From: Rotaria sordida
Taxonomy: Eukaryota > Rotifera > Eurotatoria > Philodinida > Philodinidae
Direction: 5' to 3'
Length of the DNA: 64,000 nt
Assembly: GCA_905250125.1 (NCBI GenBank)
Contig: CAJNOL010001423.1
Span: forward strand, 1-64,000
The translations under genes and the position numbers were made by a program. The notes beneath the pieces are model-generated. The model was not told the DNA's origin. It worked only from the letters and a program-made list of their open reading frames with translations, and ran no database searches. Below, piece by piece: positions 1-12,194 of this stretch (the first letter of the stretch is position 1; each line of letters begins with the position of its first letter).

Positions 1-240
1 AAACATTCTAATTACAAGTAGACCTATCTGTGGACAAAATTTCAAATAGAAATACCGCCAGCTGATTTGTTTGTACATACCGTGCCATAGGCTAAAATTC
101 AAGTAAAATGGTTATAACTCTGTAGAGAAGGCCTATGAGCCCGAATACTTTTAGGATTATTCTAGTCTAGAGGTTCCCTCTATACGCCCAAAATATGAGC
201 TCAAAAGCGATGAATCACTTCGGGTACTTCCCTCGTTAGT
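1..240. repeat. Fragment of a dispersed repeat related to the 57-kb foldback element
   Basis: Read on the minus strand, this edge sequence contains blocks such as AACGAGGGAA, GAGGGAACCTCT and a TAGACTAGAA..CCTAA stretch. They occur in the same order in the left arm of the inverted-repeat element at 57057-57355. It has no open reading frame and is cut by the window edge. I judge it a divergent copy of the same non-autonomous family. The alignment was done by eye, so identity and borders are approximate. Confidence 0.45.
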
Positions 241-381
241 TTATTCAAACTAACATATTATTGGCGAAAATTTTTAGAACTGGAGTATTATGTGTGCTGA
301 CATGAAAAGAAAATAATGTGTTATAAGCATGACTGTTTTATCAATTTGAGTCAGTTTTGGACGTACAATGTAGTTCTCGTC

Positions 382-2559
382 TCACAACATTGTACAGCAG
401 CTTGATTGATTTAATGTGAGTTCATTTTGGTTAGTATCTGTGTGTACAGCTTTTGTAAGCTCTTTATTCACAGGTTCTAATCTGATGAGAACAACATTAC
501 CATTCGAGTCAACCGACCATTCTTCATTAACAATTACAGTTGGATTTTCATGAGTCAATTGTCCATCTTCATTCAAGCATAAAGTTTTATAACTCATACG
601 TAAACTTGTATCGCTTGACTTATTCGGACGTACGAATTTCATTGTAGCATACCCATTGAAACCTACTGGAAGATCAGGCAAAAATTCATTGTCATGAAAA
701 TGATATAATCGATCATCGTAAAATAATAATTTTGTTTCACGAGCTTCAACTGGAAGTTCCTTTGCTATTGTCGGAAAACCAGAATTGCCAACGCATCGAC
801 CATAGAATGTAAGGGTTTTGCCCAATTCAGACAATGTTGTAATAGTTTGTTTTTCATAGAAACTCAAACGATGTTCATGACCCCACAACCACAGAACTGT
901 TCGCCCTTCCGGTAATAAAGATGCTATTTGTGCTGGAAAATCTAAATATATACAAGAATCAAAAGATTTTTTTGTTCTACTTCGTTTAAATCTATTTCAA
1001 TCAAATATATACTAATCATATGAACGTCCTATAGATTGATGATTTGATTTGATTTATGTCTTAGACATTGTAAAACATTCGATGTTTACCTGTATTTGGT
1101 TTTTCATTCCAAGCACTAATAATTTGATGATGTGAGAAAAAGATTAATCCACGTTTATCAGTCATTTGTGGACTAAGACCAACGACTGTTTTAAGCCAAT
1201 CCATCAATTCAGGTGGTAATTTAATTGCAAAATTATCAATGCCCAATAATGAAAATGAATCATAGCCAGTATCAAGTCCAATGATTCTCCATTGATCATT
1301 TTCTAATACCCAATATGAAGTTTTCTGTGATTGTATAGGTTGTGTTAAATCTTCAGAATTGAATAAACCAACTGCTGGCAAAAAATAGTCCCAATAACCA
1401 AAACCACGACTATACAATTCATGATTTCCAGGTATTGTCAAACTACCATTTTGTCCGATGGGCCATCGAACACCACGATCGGCCCAATCAGGTTTAATGC
1501 CAAGACAACAATGCTGAACTTCCGTTGGTAAACCAACATAATAGATATCACCTAAATGTATAGTATAATGTGGCAAATCAGGTGTAGCCCGTTGTTGTTG
1601 CATAGTCAAATCTAAACCATTCATCATTGCACTAGCAACAAGCGCTGCTTCGAGTGTACCAGCTCCCCTATTAGAAAAATAATTCGTTTCAAGAAAAATT
1701 AGAACATAATGCGAGCTAAAAATTCTTACCAATCAGAAGCTAAAGCAATATTTACTGTACCATCATTATCACCGTGCATTCGATAAATTCCTGTTTCCCA
1801 TTCATTCCATTGTTTTTCTTCATTGAGAGCTTGTTTTTGTATGTCATAGGTTGTAAACTCATGTCTCTCACCAATATGACTTTGTAAATATTGAGTTAAA
1901 TAGTTCAATTGACCGTGTAATGTATCAAATAATAAATCTAAACTTTCATTTGGATAGACAAGGTGTGGACTAGTTTTAGGTCGATAACCATCTTCAATTG
2001 GTAGACGATGAAATAGACTTTCACGAAATCTATCTATGATTGCTGAATTTAACTCAACATCTTTACTTTCATGAAATTTCAATTGAATATTATTATCAAT
2101 AACTAATGTCAAATCTTGTTTCAAAACAATTGATGCAAATTGAACATTTCCATCTAAAATTTTACCTCGCAATTCAAAGTGAGCTTTATTTTGTTGTTGA
2201 ATGTCATCCTTATTTTCGATTGGTAATGATGAATGTTCAAAAATTAAAGCCATAAATACGTTCTCCGTTAAAATTTGTTTTAATGTTGCGTTTGCTGGAA
2301 ATGTAATTAGAACTGGATTTAAACATGAAGAATGTTCAGGTGAAGAGCATCTTGTTGAATGTAATGATGATGGTAACAATAAAAATGAGATTTTCGAATC
2401 GTCTACACGATATTCGATTGAATCGAATGTTTGTTGTGGACGAAGACAACGTGATCGAATCATGCATTCTGGAAAGAATGAAATAATATTTCCTAGTCTG
2501 ATGCATGAGAGAATATAAGAATCAATTGAAAAATGAAATGGACAACTCATGTATGACAT
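382..2559 (-). CDS. Calcineurin-like metallophosphoesterase, three exons
   Basis: Predicted 655-residue protein in three exons: 2559-1730, 1667-1090 and 941-382. The introns (1668-1729, 62 bp; 942-1089, 148 bp) have GT/AG ends and keep the frame, rebuilding ASDWGAGT at the first junction and NTDFPAQI at the second. The metallophosphoesterase motifs fall in canonical order: the Asp of ASDWG near residue 275, GDIYYVG, GNHELY, a His-His in FFSHHQ, and GHEHR in the last exon. These ligate the two metals in the family. The first ~270 residues are an N-terminal extension of unknown role, and no convincing signal peptide is visible. The start is the most upstream ATG; a second ATG lies three codons later, and an additional 5' exon is possible. 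The substrate cannot be read from sequence; a phosphomonoesterase or phosphodiesterase is expected. The C-terminus ends in a Cys pair (SSCCTML). Confidence 0.85.
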
Positions 2560-3879
2560 ATATCAGAGCAAGATTTTCGTGTAGAAATACATTGGCATGT
2601 ACGTGAAATACTAATTTCCTCTTGATGAGTTCAATGGTCTAGGCTTGAGAAAAAAGTTTAATCGATCCAGCTAGTGCTTCAATTTTCGAACAATATGTTG
2701 AAATCAAGAGAGCAAATGATCTCGGCATCAATATCATAAAAAGATTAAAGACACAATAGAGAACACGACGAAGAAGGAAAATATGAAAAATCATTTTTTT
2801 GAAAGAAACACGCGAATACATAGAAGTTGACTGTTTTTCGTGAGAAAATTAACTAAAAACAGAACATTCCTATTCTCTATCAAGGTTAGTTTTTGTTGAT
2901 CTTAGCAATTAGTGTAAGAGTACGCGATAGAGTTGATGCATACGTAAATCAAACTTTAATGATGAAGATGTTTTGTTTTTTTTTTTGTATTAGTTACTCA
3001 AGCTCATTTATTTTCATTGTCATAAAAGGAGTTGAATTCAATCATATTTGCATATAATATTCTCCTCATCTCCTTACACTCTACTGCCTTAATAGTGATG
3101 AGAACGACGTAGAGCAAAAGTTTACATTAATTTAAAATTAAGTTCAAAGTTATTACTTAACACTTAGAATTAAGTGATTAATGTGAAGAAAATACTATTG
3201 GTGAGTCCTATAACTTTATCTGATGGTGTTGCTTAGACTAAGGGAGGAAAGTTACGTTATCAGGTAGTAATAACGGAGTAATGGAAATTTTCCGAGTTTG
3301 TGAAACAAAATGCTGTTTTTCCAAAAATAATGATTTTTTTTATAAAGTTTGATCAAATATTCTTGGGAAAAAAACATCGTTGTTTTTTACTTAAACAACT
3401 TGCTTTTCAGAAAAAAATGAATCTCTTTAGTAAATAAGTTTTGCTTTAAAAAATATTTTTTACTTAAAATAATTAATTTTTAGTAAAAATTCATTTTTTT
3501 AGTACAAAATTCATTTTTTTCTTAAAAACAATTCTATTAAGTGGTTTCATTAACATCTAATGTTATGTGTTAGGTAAAGTCACTTAATATTTTTAATTAA
3601 GGTGCGTTAAATAAAATGGTCCATTCCAAATGAAGATATCGAATCTTTCGAACGGATTCATTTTTCCTCTTAGAAAATCGGTACTCGAGTAGCATTACTT
3701 TTTAAGCCCTAATTGTCCAGACGACAGAAGTCACAGTAAGATTTGAACGAGCATCAAAGGTCGAGTTAAAATTTACATTTACTATTTTCACCATTACTTC
3801 TACAAACAAATACTTATCGATTAGAAAATGAACAACAATGGATATCATATCGAAGATCACATGATGATCCAAAAGACAC
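2560..3879. other. Intergenic, no gene seen
   Basis: AT-rich sequence upstream of the metallophosphoesterase. It holds poly-A/poly-T runs and repeated short blocks resembling AAAATTCATTTTTTT around 3410-3530. A 60-codon frame at 2639-2821 (-) has no family features and is left out. Nothing else is supportable. Confidence 0.5.
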
Positions 3880-4375
3880 CCAGCAGTCTTTGATTGTGAA
3901 CAACTTTCGATAAAAGCAAAATAGAGATCTATGGCTTTCATTATTCGAAAAAAACTGTGTCAATAAATAGCTCTACCTATTATTCGACAATGTCGATTGA
4001 TGATCAAATTGTCATTCAGTAATCTTCGGAGAAATACTGATAAGTCTGTGAAGATAACACAGAAGTTTAGTTCTAAGAATTGTGCTAACTCGCCACTTAG
4101 AACTTTTGAATATAAATGGTAGTATGGATCGTATGCACACGGTGCTAGCATAATTCTTAGAATTGAACTTTTGTGTCATCTTCATACGATTATCAGTGCT
4201 TCTCCGAAGATCACCGACTAACCATTTGGTATCACACTTGATATGATTTAAAAATCACGTAGGGGGTAAGTTTTTTTTTGTTTTTGAGACACCCTGTATA
4301 TACTGACAGTCTCTTTCGAACAATGAAAGTCGTAGATCTCTATTTTGTTCTTTTCATAATAAGAAACGTGTAATT
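3880..4375. repeat. Foldback (inverted-repeat) element
   Basis: Two arms face each other. The inner pair at about 4013-4089 and 4140-4222 is complementary over roughly 75-80 bp, sharing blocks such as TTCTCCGAAGAT and TTCTAAGAATT. The outer ends, 3880-3957 read on the minus strand and 4305-4375 on the plus strand, share a motif with AATGAAAG and GTAGATCTCTATTTTG. No coding capacity. The same outer motif recurs elsewhere in the window, which marks it as a terminal sequence of a non-autonomous family. Confidence 0.55.
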
Positions 4376-5503
4376 TCCGTGAGAACTACCAGCTCCGTAT
4401 TCTTGATAAGAGCTTTCTCGGACTATACAACATACTAGATATTCTCTGAAACAAAAAAAGTAAGAGAAATTTATCCAAGTTATAAAACTCTGAATGCAGA
4501 AAAGTTTTTTTCACTGAAGTTTATTTAGATTTTTCTTCAACTAAAGTTGTTTGTATTGTTTTGTTTCTCCAATTTTTTCCTGTTTCTTGGAGTACTACTA
4601 GAAATTAGAGTCTACAAGTAGGTTTTCTAGTCGTGATCACTTCAGAAAGTCTTATTCCATCCCATTATGCTTTCTAGAATAGCACCAGAATAGATTATAT
4701 CTGTAGGACAAAGAACATTTATTATGTGACAATATCTTTCACATACCACTCTGCATAATGTATTAGTTTGTGCGTGGCCAAATAATCGAAAAGCGTCGTA
4801 TCAAACGAATTGGTTCGTCGAGTTTCGATCCTCTACGATAGGATTGATCAGAGTCAATAACAAGAATGAAGTTATCAATTACTAGGTCTTGATACACTTT
4901 TTAATTGCTTGTAATAAAAAAAATTCTCCTTACGAATAACTGTTACCAAGGAATATTGACACTCAAAACAAACTCTGACTATATATTATTGTTTCTCTTC
5001 ATCTCTGTCTCCTTTTTTTTTCTCTGTTTCTTTCTTCATAGAAAACTATTTAGATAAGTGCATAGCGTCACAAAAAACATCAATGCTAGACACATTTACA
5101 AGAAACATTTTACTTTGAATAAATTACCTCTCAAGTGAAAATATAGAAAGCAAAAAAAAACAGGATGGCGACATGTGGGAAAAGTATGCAGTAAAACAGA
5201 AACAACACGATCTCATATCACATACACAAGATGATATAGTATGCCTATACTAGCTTTATTTGACTAGAAATTCTCAAATCATCTCATTATATTGGTCGAT
5301 TCTAAAGGCTTATATGATCACTCGGTAATGACTGACTTGATAATTGTTTCTCACTCGACACATTTTCATTGCATTTAATACATACAGTACTATTATATTT
5401 TATTCAAACGAGGAAAATAATGGAAGAAACTCCTTCAGTAATGAAATTAGGTCACTTTCGACAATACGTTTTCATACATTATCTATATCATTTAAATCAC
5501 TCG
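4376..5503. other. Intergenic, no gene seen
   Basis: AT-rich spacer with short pyrimidine-rich patches (around 5000-5030). I see no splice-bounded coding sequence or RNA gene. Confidence 0.45.
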
Positions 5504-5838
5504 AAAACCGGCGGTTAACTGCGGCTCTCCTTCATAATTTTTTTTCTGTATCAAACCGCATGAATATTTTTTAACTCTAACAAAATTGTTAGGTTTTAGT
5601 CAAAATTGCGTTCCTCTCTAAATGAGAGCACACCGAAGCCGCCAGTACGAGCCACACCAGCTAAATTCGCTTAGTTTTCGAATTTGATTTTTTAGTAAGG
5701 ATGGCACCATCTGACATAAATTATTGTTGGCGTCTTAATATGAATTTTTTTGACTTGCAACAGATTTTTTCAAGATTGAAAATAATAATTTAGCAATGAA
5801 GCTTTAAAAAAATGAAAACCGTTCGAACCGTCGGTTTT
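5504..5838. repeat. MITE-like element, copy 1
   Basis: A non-coding element of about 335 bp with matching ends: it opens with AAAACCGGCGGTT and its far end reads AAAACCGACGGTT on the opposite strand. A second, more decayed copy in the same orientation lies at 13913-14290. Shared internal blocks include TTTTGGTC/TTTTAGTC AAAAT, ACACCAGCTAAATTCGC-like sequence and GGCACCATCTGACA. I infer a terminal-inverted-repeat, non-autonomous DNA transposon. The target duplication could not be fixed by eye. Confidence 0.6.
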
Positions 5839-8800
5839 GATGAAAAATCGATGACATGAGTTCAATAGTCAATTTTTATATTAGGACATGTTTATTGTTC
5901 GAATAGGGACGTTAAAACTTATCCCAGCTGCATGTGACTTACTCAAAACTTGATACAATTAATCTTGTAAAGGATTATACTTGCAGTATTCACATGAAGT
6001 CTTTTCTTTTCTCTTCGGCTATTCTATTCAAATCATGTACTATACAGGTAGTCAAAAAACATGTTCGAATATCTACATAGCTGTGCAAATATTTGAGTTT
6101 AAGCATTAGAAACAAGAGATACACTTTTTTCAATTATTATCAATAGATAGATAGCCTTAACTTCTCTATACATTTGTGCGATAAAAAACAGAATTCTTCG
6201 TTCCGAAATGAGACGCACGTTTATTTGGCATTGATCTCTTTTCTCCCCTGAGATAGATAAAAAAAACGAGCTCTATCTGTTGGTTTAATTTTTTTTCAGA
6301 AACTCCTGTGAAAAACCTCTTTCGCATAGTGAAAACAGTAGGCCTTTATCTCTTACTCAGAGAAAGTTATTCAAAAAAATGGAAAACCTACTTTTTATTT
6401 TGCAATGGACATTATAAATTTATTTGATTATTAGCAATAAGTAGCAGAAAATGGGATGAGCTCTTCCATTAGCAAAATTCTGGTTACGGCGCTATTCGAA
6501 TGATGCAACTAGAAGAATTCAAGCGATACACACTGGTACTCGGTGATCCATAGCTCGCTAGAATTTGTGGTATTCTAGCTTACATTTATGGAACAGCATC
6601 TTAATCGGACATATGTTCGAATGATTGCAAAAGATACAAATACAATATTGCTGATCTTAAAATGAAAATCATCATTATAGAATTAATTTTGCAATGATTT
6701 TTTTTAATATTATGAAGTGTGTTTAAACATTACAATAGTCTATCCGAATTTTGTTTCTTTGATTTTCAAGTATTTTGAACTAGTAGAAACAGTGTGACAA
6801 AGCTGATATTTGGATGTATCACTGATATGTATAATCTAACGTTTTCCATAAGTTTCATCGAGCTAATTTTTAACATCTCCAGATATTTTTCTCATTCGTG
6901 ATATTCAATATATATATCAACTCTTATAACATCGGTAATTCCAGTAGCTTGTTCTTCAATTTTCGATCTCGTCAGTTTGATTAATTTTGGAGAAAATGTA
7001 TTTAGAAATAGAATTGGTCAACTACATTTACAATATTACAATTCTATTGTCAGTATTCAATTGAAAATTGTCTTTAATAAGTATAGATGCTAGAAAAAAA
7101 ATAACCGAATACTACATTTTTTTCTTATTAAATACTCAAAGTATCAATCAACAAGATATAGAGAATTTTGTGCTGTATACTTGTACGATATTTTCAAAAT
7201 TATTGATGGTCTTGGTCAACAGAACAGTTTTCAAACTCATGATCGATGCTAGTTTTAGATGAATTTCGTAAAATAATGCTTTTCGAAGCTAAATCAGTCA
7301 TAATATTACATACAGAATTAAACAGAAATCCCTGCCGGAACGGTGGAAGTCAATTGTCGAAAACTTTTCAATTTTGAAGTTAACCATCCAGTTCGAGTTG
7401 TGTTCAACTTTTTTCAAAATAAAAACAGATCAGTATTTCATTTAAGATAAAAACGGTAAAATCGTCATATTGACACTCGTTTAAACCTTGTCAATGTATT
7501 TCATTTCTAGATTTTTAACCATCTAATCAATCTTCATTCTTAATTCTTAAAATCTGAGCTTTGAAGAGCCAGTTGAAACATTTTTGTACTCACGATTTCA
7601 TACTATATATGAAGTAATAGATATTTGCTCGCTTTCCCTTTGAAACCTTATTTTGAGCATCTGTTGAATATAAAACAAGTTTTTATCCATCCTATTTTTG
7701 AGATCATTTCTTTGTTTGAGATTTACGATATTAATCCGGATAATTTTAAGTGCCAAGCTCGTGATTCCTTCACTTCGACTGGATCGGACACCGTCAGTTA
7801 GCAGCATTGTAAATAAAATGGATAAATTCAACTCAAAGTTTAAGACAAATGATATCGTGAAGTCAGCGACAGAAAATATCGAAAAATCAGATTGCAAAAA
7901 CATTTTGAGCGTTGCTTAGTGATAAAGTGGCTGTAACAAATTTTAACTGTATTGACCTTTTCCATTCTCCAGACTTTGCTCTTACATACTAAAAGGAAAG
8001 TTCAGATCGATTCAGTATTAGACTGATGAGAAATAAGTATCGACATTTTTTTCAAAGACTTTTACATATAAAAACAAAATAAAACGGTTTTTGGGAATGT
8101 CCACTTTTAATATCGTTCCCGTAGGATACTAATAGCAGCATCTCTACCAAATAATAAATTTGATCTTCTTAACCAGCCACGATGTATTCAATGATGAGAA
8201 CAATATAATGTCATGATAATCTCTGTGTCAGCGTTTATTAAAATGATACAAAGAAAATTTTGAATTTTGATATTCATTTGGATTTTTTATAATAGTTTTC
8301 AAAGATTATAACAACAAGAAATAGAATAATCTCATTTCTTTAACTAGATACCTATTCAATTATTAAAATAAATCATCAACACAGTTAGAATTATTAACTG
8401 ATGCAAAACTTATAACAAGATCATTTACTCATACAATATCATTCACCTAAATTCTTTCTCAAGTTCAATCGTCGATACAATACTGTGTATCTTCATTATC
8501 TTAATATTTTTTAATCACAAATTATTTAATACCGACTATTATAATTACAATAGTATTTTCATGAAACAGGTGACATACACTTTTTTAAAGTCTTGATTAT
8601 AAATATAATAATAATTGATAAACGCCTGAAGTTAATAGCATTTATTTCATGAATTTATGATTTAGTTTTTTTATAGTAATTTTTCTACGAATCCTTGAAA
8701 AACAATCTCACAATTGAGATTAAATCTTTAGACTATGAAGAAAAAAGAACTTTTCATCCTGTTTTAATTTAAAATTTTTTTTCATCACCATTTTTGAAGC

Positions 8801-11800
8801 AATCATTTTAGTCTAACTGAATAATAACAAATGAACATGTTGACTAGAACAATATATTCGAATGAAAAATGTTTAGAATAAGCCTTTTTTTTCTGTAACT
8901 TCATCGTATCTTAGGAAACCAAACATATGCCTATTTTTAGATCTTATAGATGCAACATTTTCTGTTCATGCCTATAAAGTTATCTTTTTATATTAGTACA
9001 ATTGACGTTTATTTTGCCTGGGAAAATCAAACGATGACTTATAGATGGTTTACTATAGTCAAATTATTGCATTCAGAACAATCGTGGAATAAAGTAATTT
9101 GAAAAAAGAAGAATTAGAAGAGTAAGTGAATCGATTGAATATCAAATGGCATCTTAAAGCTAAAAAGTTTTAAGTGAGTTTCTCAATGGTTTAAACATCG
9201 ACAATGAACGATACTTCAGACTGAATGATTTTTTAAAATGTTATATAGAGAACAAAAAAGTATCGATTTCTGTTGGATAATCGATTTTTATTTTCTAATT
9301 CTGTCGACATTTTTGAACATCGATAGAACTATTCTCTTTCAATAAAATAGCTTCAATAATTTGTTGAAATGAATATGTTCACAAAATAATGCAAGATAAT
9401 ACATTGGTTTGTTAGAAATAGAAAAAAATAAATACATATTTTGGTGCAATAAAAAAAATTGTATAAAATAATTCACCACTGATATTATTCTCACGCTTTT
9501 CAATAGACATCAGCTATTTAACTTTTAATTTTCAATCGATTAAAAAGTGTTAACTTAATTTCGAAAACTAAAATACAGGTTAGTACAGCATGGAGTACTC
9601 AAATTATCGGTGATCTATCAAAGAAAACTTTTTCTTCGGCAAAATCATGACTATTGAGGATGCACAAACGAATAGGTTGAACAACAAGAGTGTCGATGAT
9701 GATGGAACAACTGACCACAATACTCAAATCCCACACCTTCATCCAGGTTTCTCTTATGATTTACAATACTCTAATAGGCATTATCGAAAAACTATCAGCA
9801 GTTATCAATATAAATGTCATTCTTGTGCTAGCAGCTCTGGAAAATTACTTGAGACTCTTGTATTATAATATTTCTATTGAATTATTTGTAATTCATAGAC
9901 TTTGTGCAAAGAGATTTTCTTGAATATATTAATATGTTAAATTATAAGCAAGTGTAAATTTATCGTATACACTAAGTTACATATTATCGTGTTATTAATC
10001 ATTTAATCCTTTTGATGTCATAATATCATAAAATAAAATTTGTTTTGAAGAATAAAATGTTCGAAATATATAAAGATGCATATGTACAATTGTAATAACT
10101 GTATACAAGGAATAACTATCGAAATCTTTTTTTTTTGCTACTTTTTCTGTATATACGTGAATACATCATTTTACGTGATTCAAAACAAACAAAAAAAAAC
10201 GATTTGCTTTTTTTCTACTGTTTTTTGCTGTTCGATGTTTTTTTTTTCTTTGAGATGTATACATATTTTGATGATATGTCATGTGCAAGATTCACAGTGC
10301 ACAAATCACTCAAGCAAATCATTGCATACACAACGTGCACATTTTATGTAGATTCGTTCGTGATAAAGCATGTAATTTTTAAAAAATCAAAAGAAAAAAA
10401 ATAGGCAAAATAAAGAATGATAAAAAATGAATAAACTCGCTTTGCTACAAAGGTAAAAAAAAGAATCAATCGATAAAACAAACAAATATTGCTACATACA
10501 CACAACAGCAAGTGTCATCAACAAGTCCACAACAAAAAAAAAAATTCGCATTATATTGGATTTTATTCGTTTTGTTGTGGTGAGTAATTGATTAGAATAG
10601 TTAAGCATTTACTCATGAGGATGACTATGATAACTTTGGAATTGACTAACATTTTCGCAGAAGATACTAATGGATCGATTATTACTATGATTTTGATTAC
10701 TTTTTTTTTTCATTCATGTTTCTTGATCCAATTGTATGAAAATAGACGACCTTTCTTTTTTTTTCATACTAGTGAATTGAATTAATCTAATAATATGGAG
10801 TTCATGAGGCAAATGAATTATGAAATAATCCAAATTTCTATACCTTTTTATAGAAAAGGTTTATCTTTAAGATTTATCAAGATATATACTTGTTAACCTG
10901 TGAATACTGATAATTCTTGCGTTCTTTACGATCTTGTAGAGAAATCGAAAAATCACTCTTTCTTGCGTTCTATTTTCATGAATCAGCTGTACACATATAT
11001 ATATATATATATTATCGTATATGAAGTGTGATTGATACAGCCGTATTGATGAACATTTCGTTTCACAGCTATTTATCGATACGACAGAGCGAAAACAAAA
11101 ATTTTTGTATTCTGCTTGTCTTCAACCCGAAGACAGCGGCATCCAAGAGGTTAAGTACCCATGTAATGAAAACCGGCAATTTAACACGCTTTTACCGGTC
11201 CGATGACCGTCTTCTTTACAGCGAAAAACCGATTGTTTTCTTCGGTTTAACGCTAAAAGTGATCTGATTTTTGTGATATGGATAAGCAAGCTCTATTAAG
11301 GTTTAGCCAGACTTATAAGAATCGATAAGAGTCTGCCAGATCTTGCTCCTTTTGGTTGTTTAGTACCACTCTCATCCTCACTCAGGGGAATGAACAAAGC
11401 ATATTTCATCTCTCATAATGTAATAATATAGATCCATTGCGGCATGTTTCTTTAAATTCTCAAAAATACTTTTTTTTTCTAAGATGATTTTTGCTATAGC
11501 GAACAAAGAATTTTGTCTTTATGTTCGAGAGTCATCTGGGATAAACAGCAACAGCCATAATCTAAAGTCGAACTTTAGTATAAATCAGAAAATGTGAGTT
11601 ATTGTCTATGTTAAAAGAACATTGGTCCCGTCCAGTCGAAGTATATCTCAATAATTAAAAACAGTAACAGTGTTTCTTACGATTTTTTTTTACAAATATG
11701 ACAATGCGAAATGTTTGTTACTGATTTCATGTATCGATCTACAGTATGTAAGAACAACATTGTCATATGTGAAGAGAACGATTTCTCTATTCAGATATAA

Positions 11801-12194
11801 CAAAGATTAATCGTTTTTTTTTTCGTAAGATCTTTTCAACATTAGAAAAAGCCTGAAGAAAAACAGTCTTCGTCGAAGATTTCTAATAATGTTTAGAAAA
11901 TGAAAACTACAATTCCTATTTTGCTATTGTGTACATGAAAAATTCAATGAATTTTTAGCAAAATTGACTTTTTGATATCTTCCAATATCAGTTTATAGAA
12001 CTCTTATATATATTAGAACTTTTTCAATCAGATAAGAAACAATATGTTTCGAATATATTACTCTTTGTTCTTCTAATATTCTTACTTGACATCAAAATTT
12101 CAAAAAAAAAAACCAGCAGTATCATAAATATTCGATAACTAAATCGAATATATAACATTTAAAACTTCTATTCTATTTAGTCTCGTTGGTTAAA
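5839..12194. other. Long gene-poor stretch
   Basis: About 6.3 kb of AT-rich sequence without a supportable gene. Items seen: a copy of the shared repeat-end motif at about 6315-6410; homopolymer-rich sequence at 10070-10400; a short TA microsatellite near 11000; and a slightly GC-richer patch at 11090-11260 with small internal palindromes. Several frames of 60-100 codons exist, but none shows a domain, convincing codon bias or splice context. Confidence 0.45.

Noticed and set aside
2639..2821. 60-codon minus frame, partly hydrophobic, upstream of the metallophosphoesterase
   Set aside because: No splice context linking it to the gene, no domain, and a length expected by chance.
5160..5240. 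Search for CRISPR arrays, riboswitches and bacterial ribosome-binding sites across the window
   Set aside because: None seen; repeats here are dispersed or inverted rather than regularly spaced, and the genes are spliced eukaryotic genes.
9647..9923. Overlapping plus-strand frames, one with a hydrophobic segment vaguely like a GPCR first helix
   Set aside because: No conserved GPCR motif, no continuation in neighbouring sequence, and two frames compete for the same bases.
10076..10404. Two Phe/Cys-rich plus frames
   Set aside because: Translation of T-rich low-complexity DNA; no start context or homology features.
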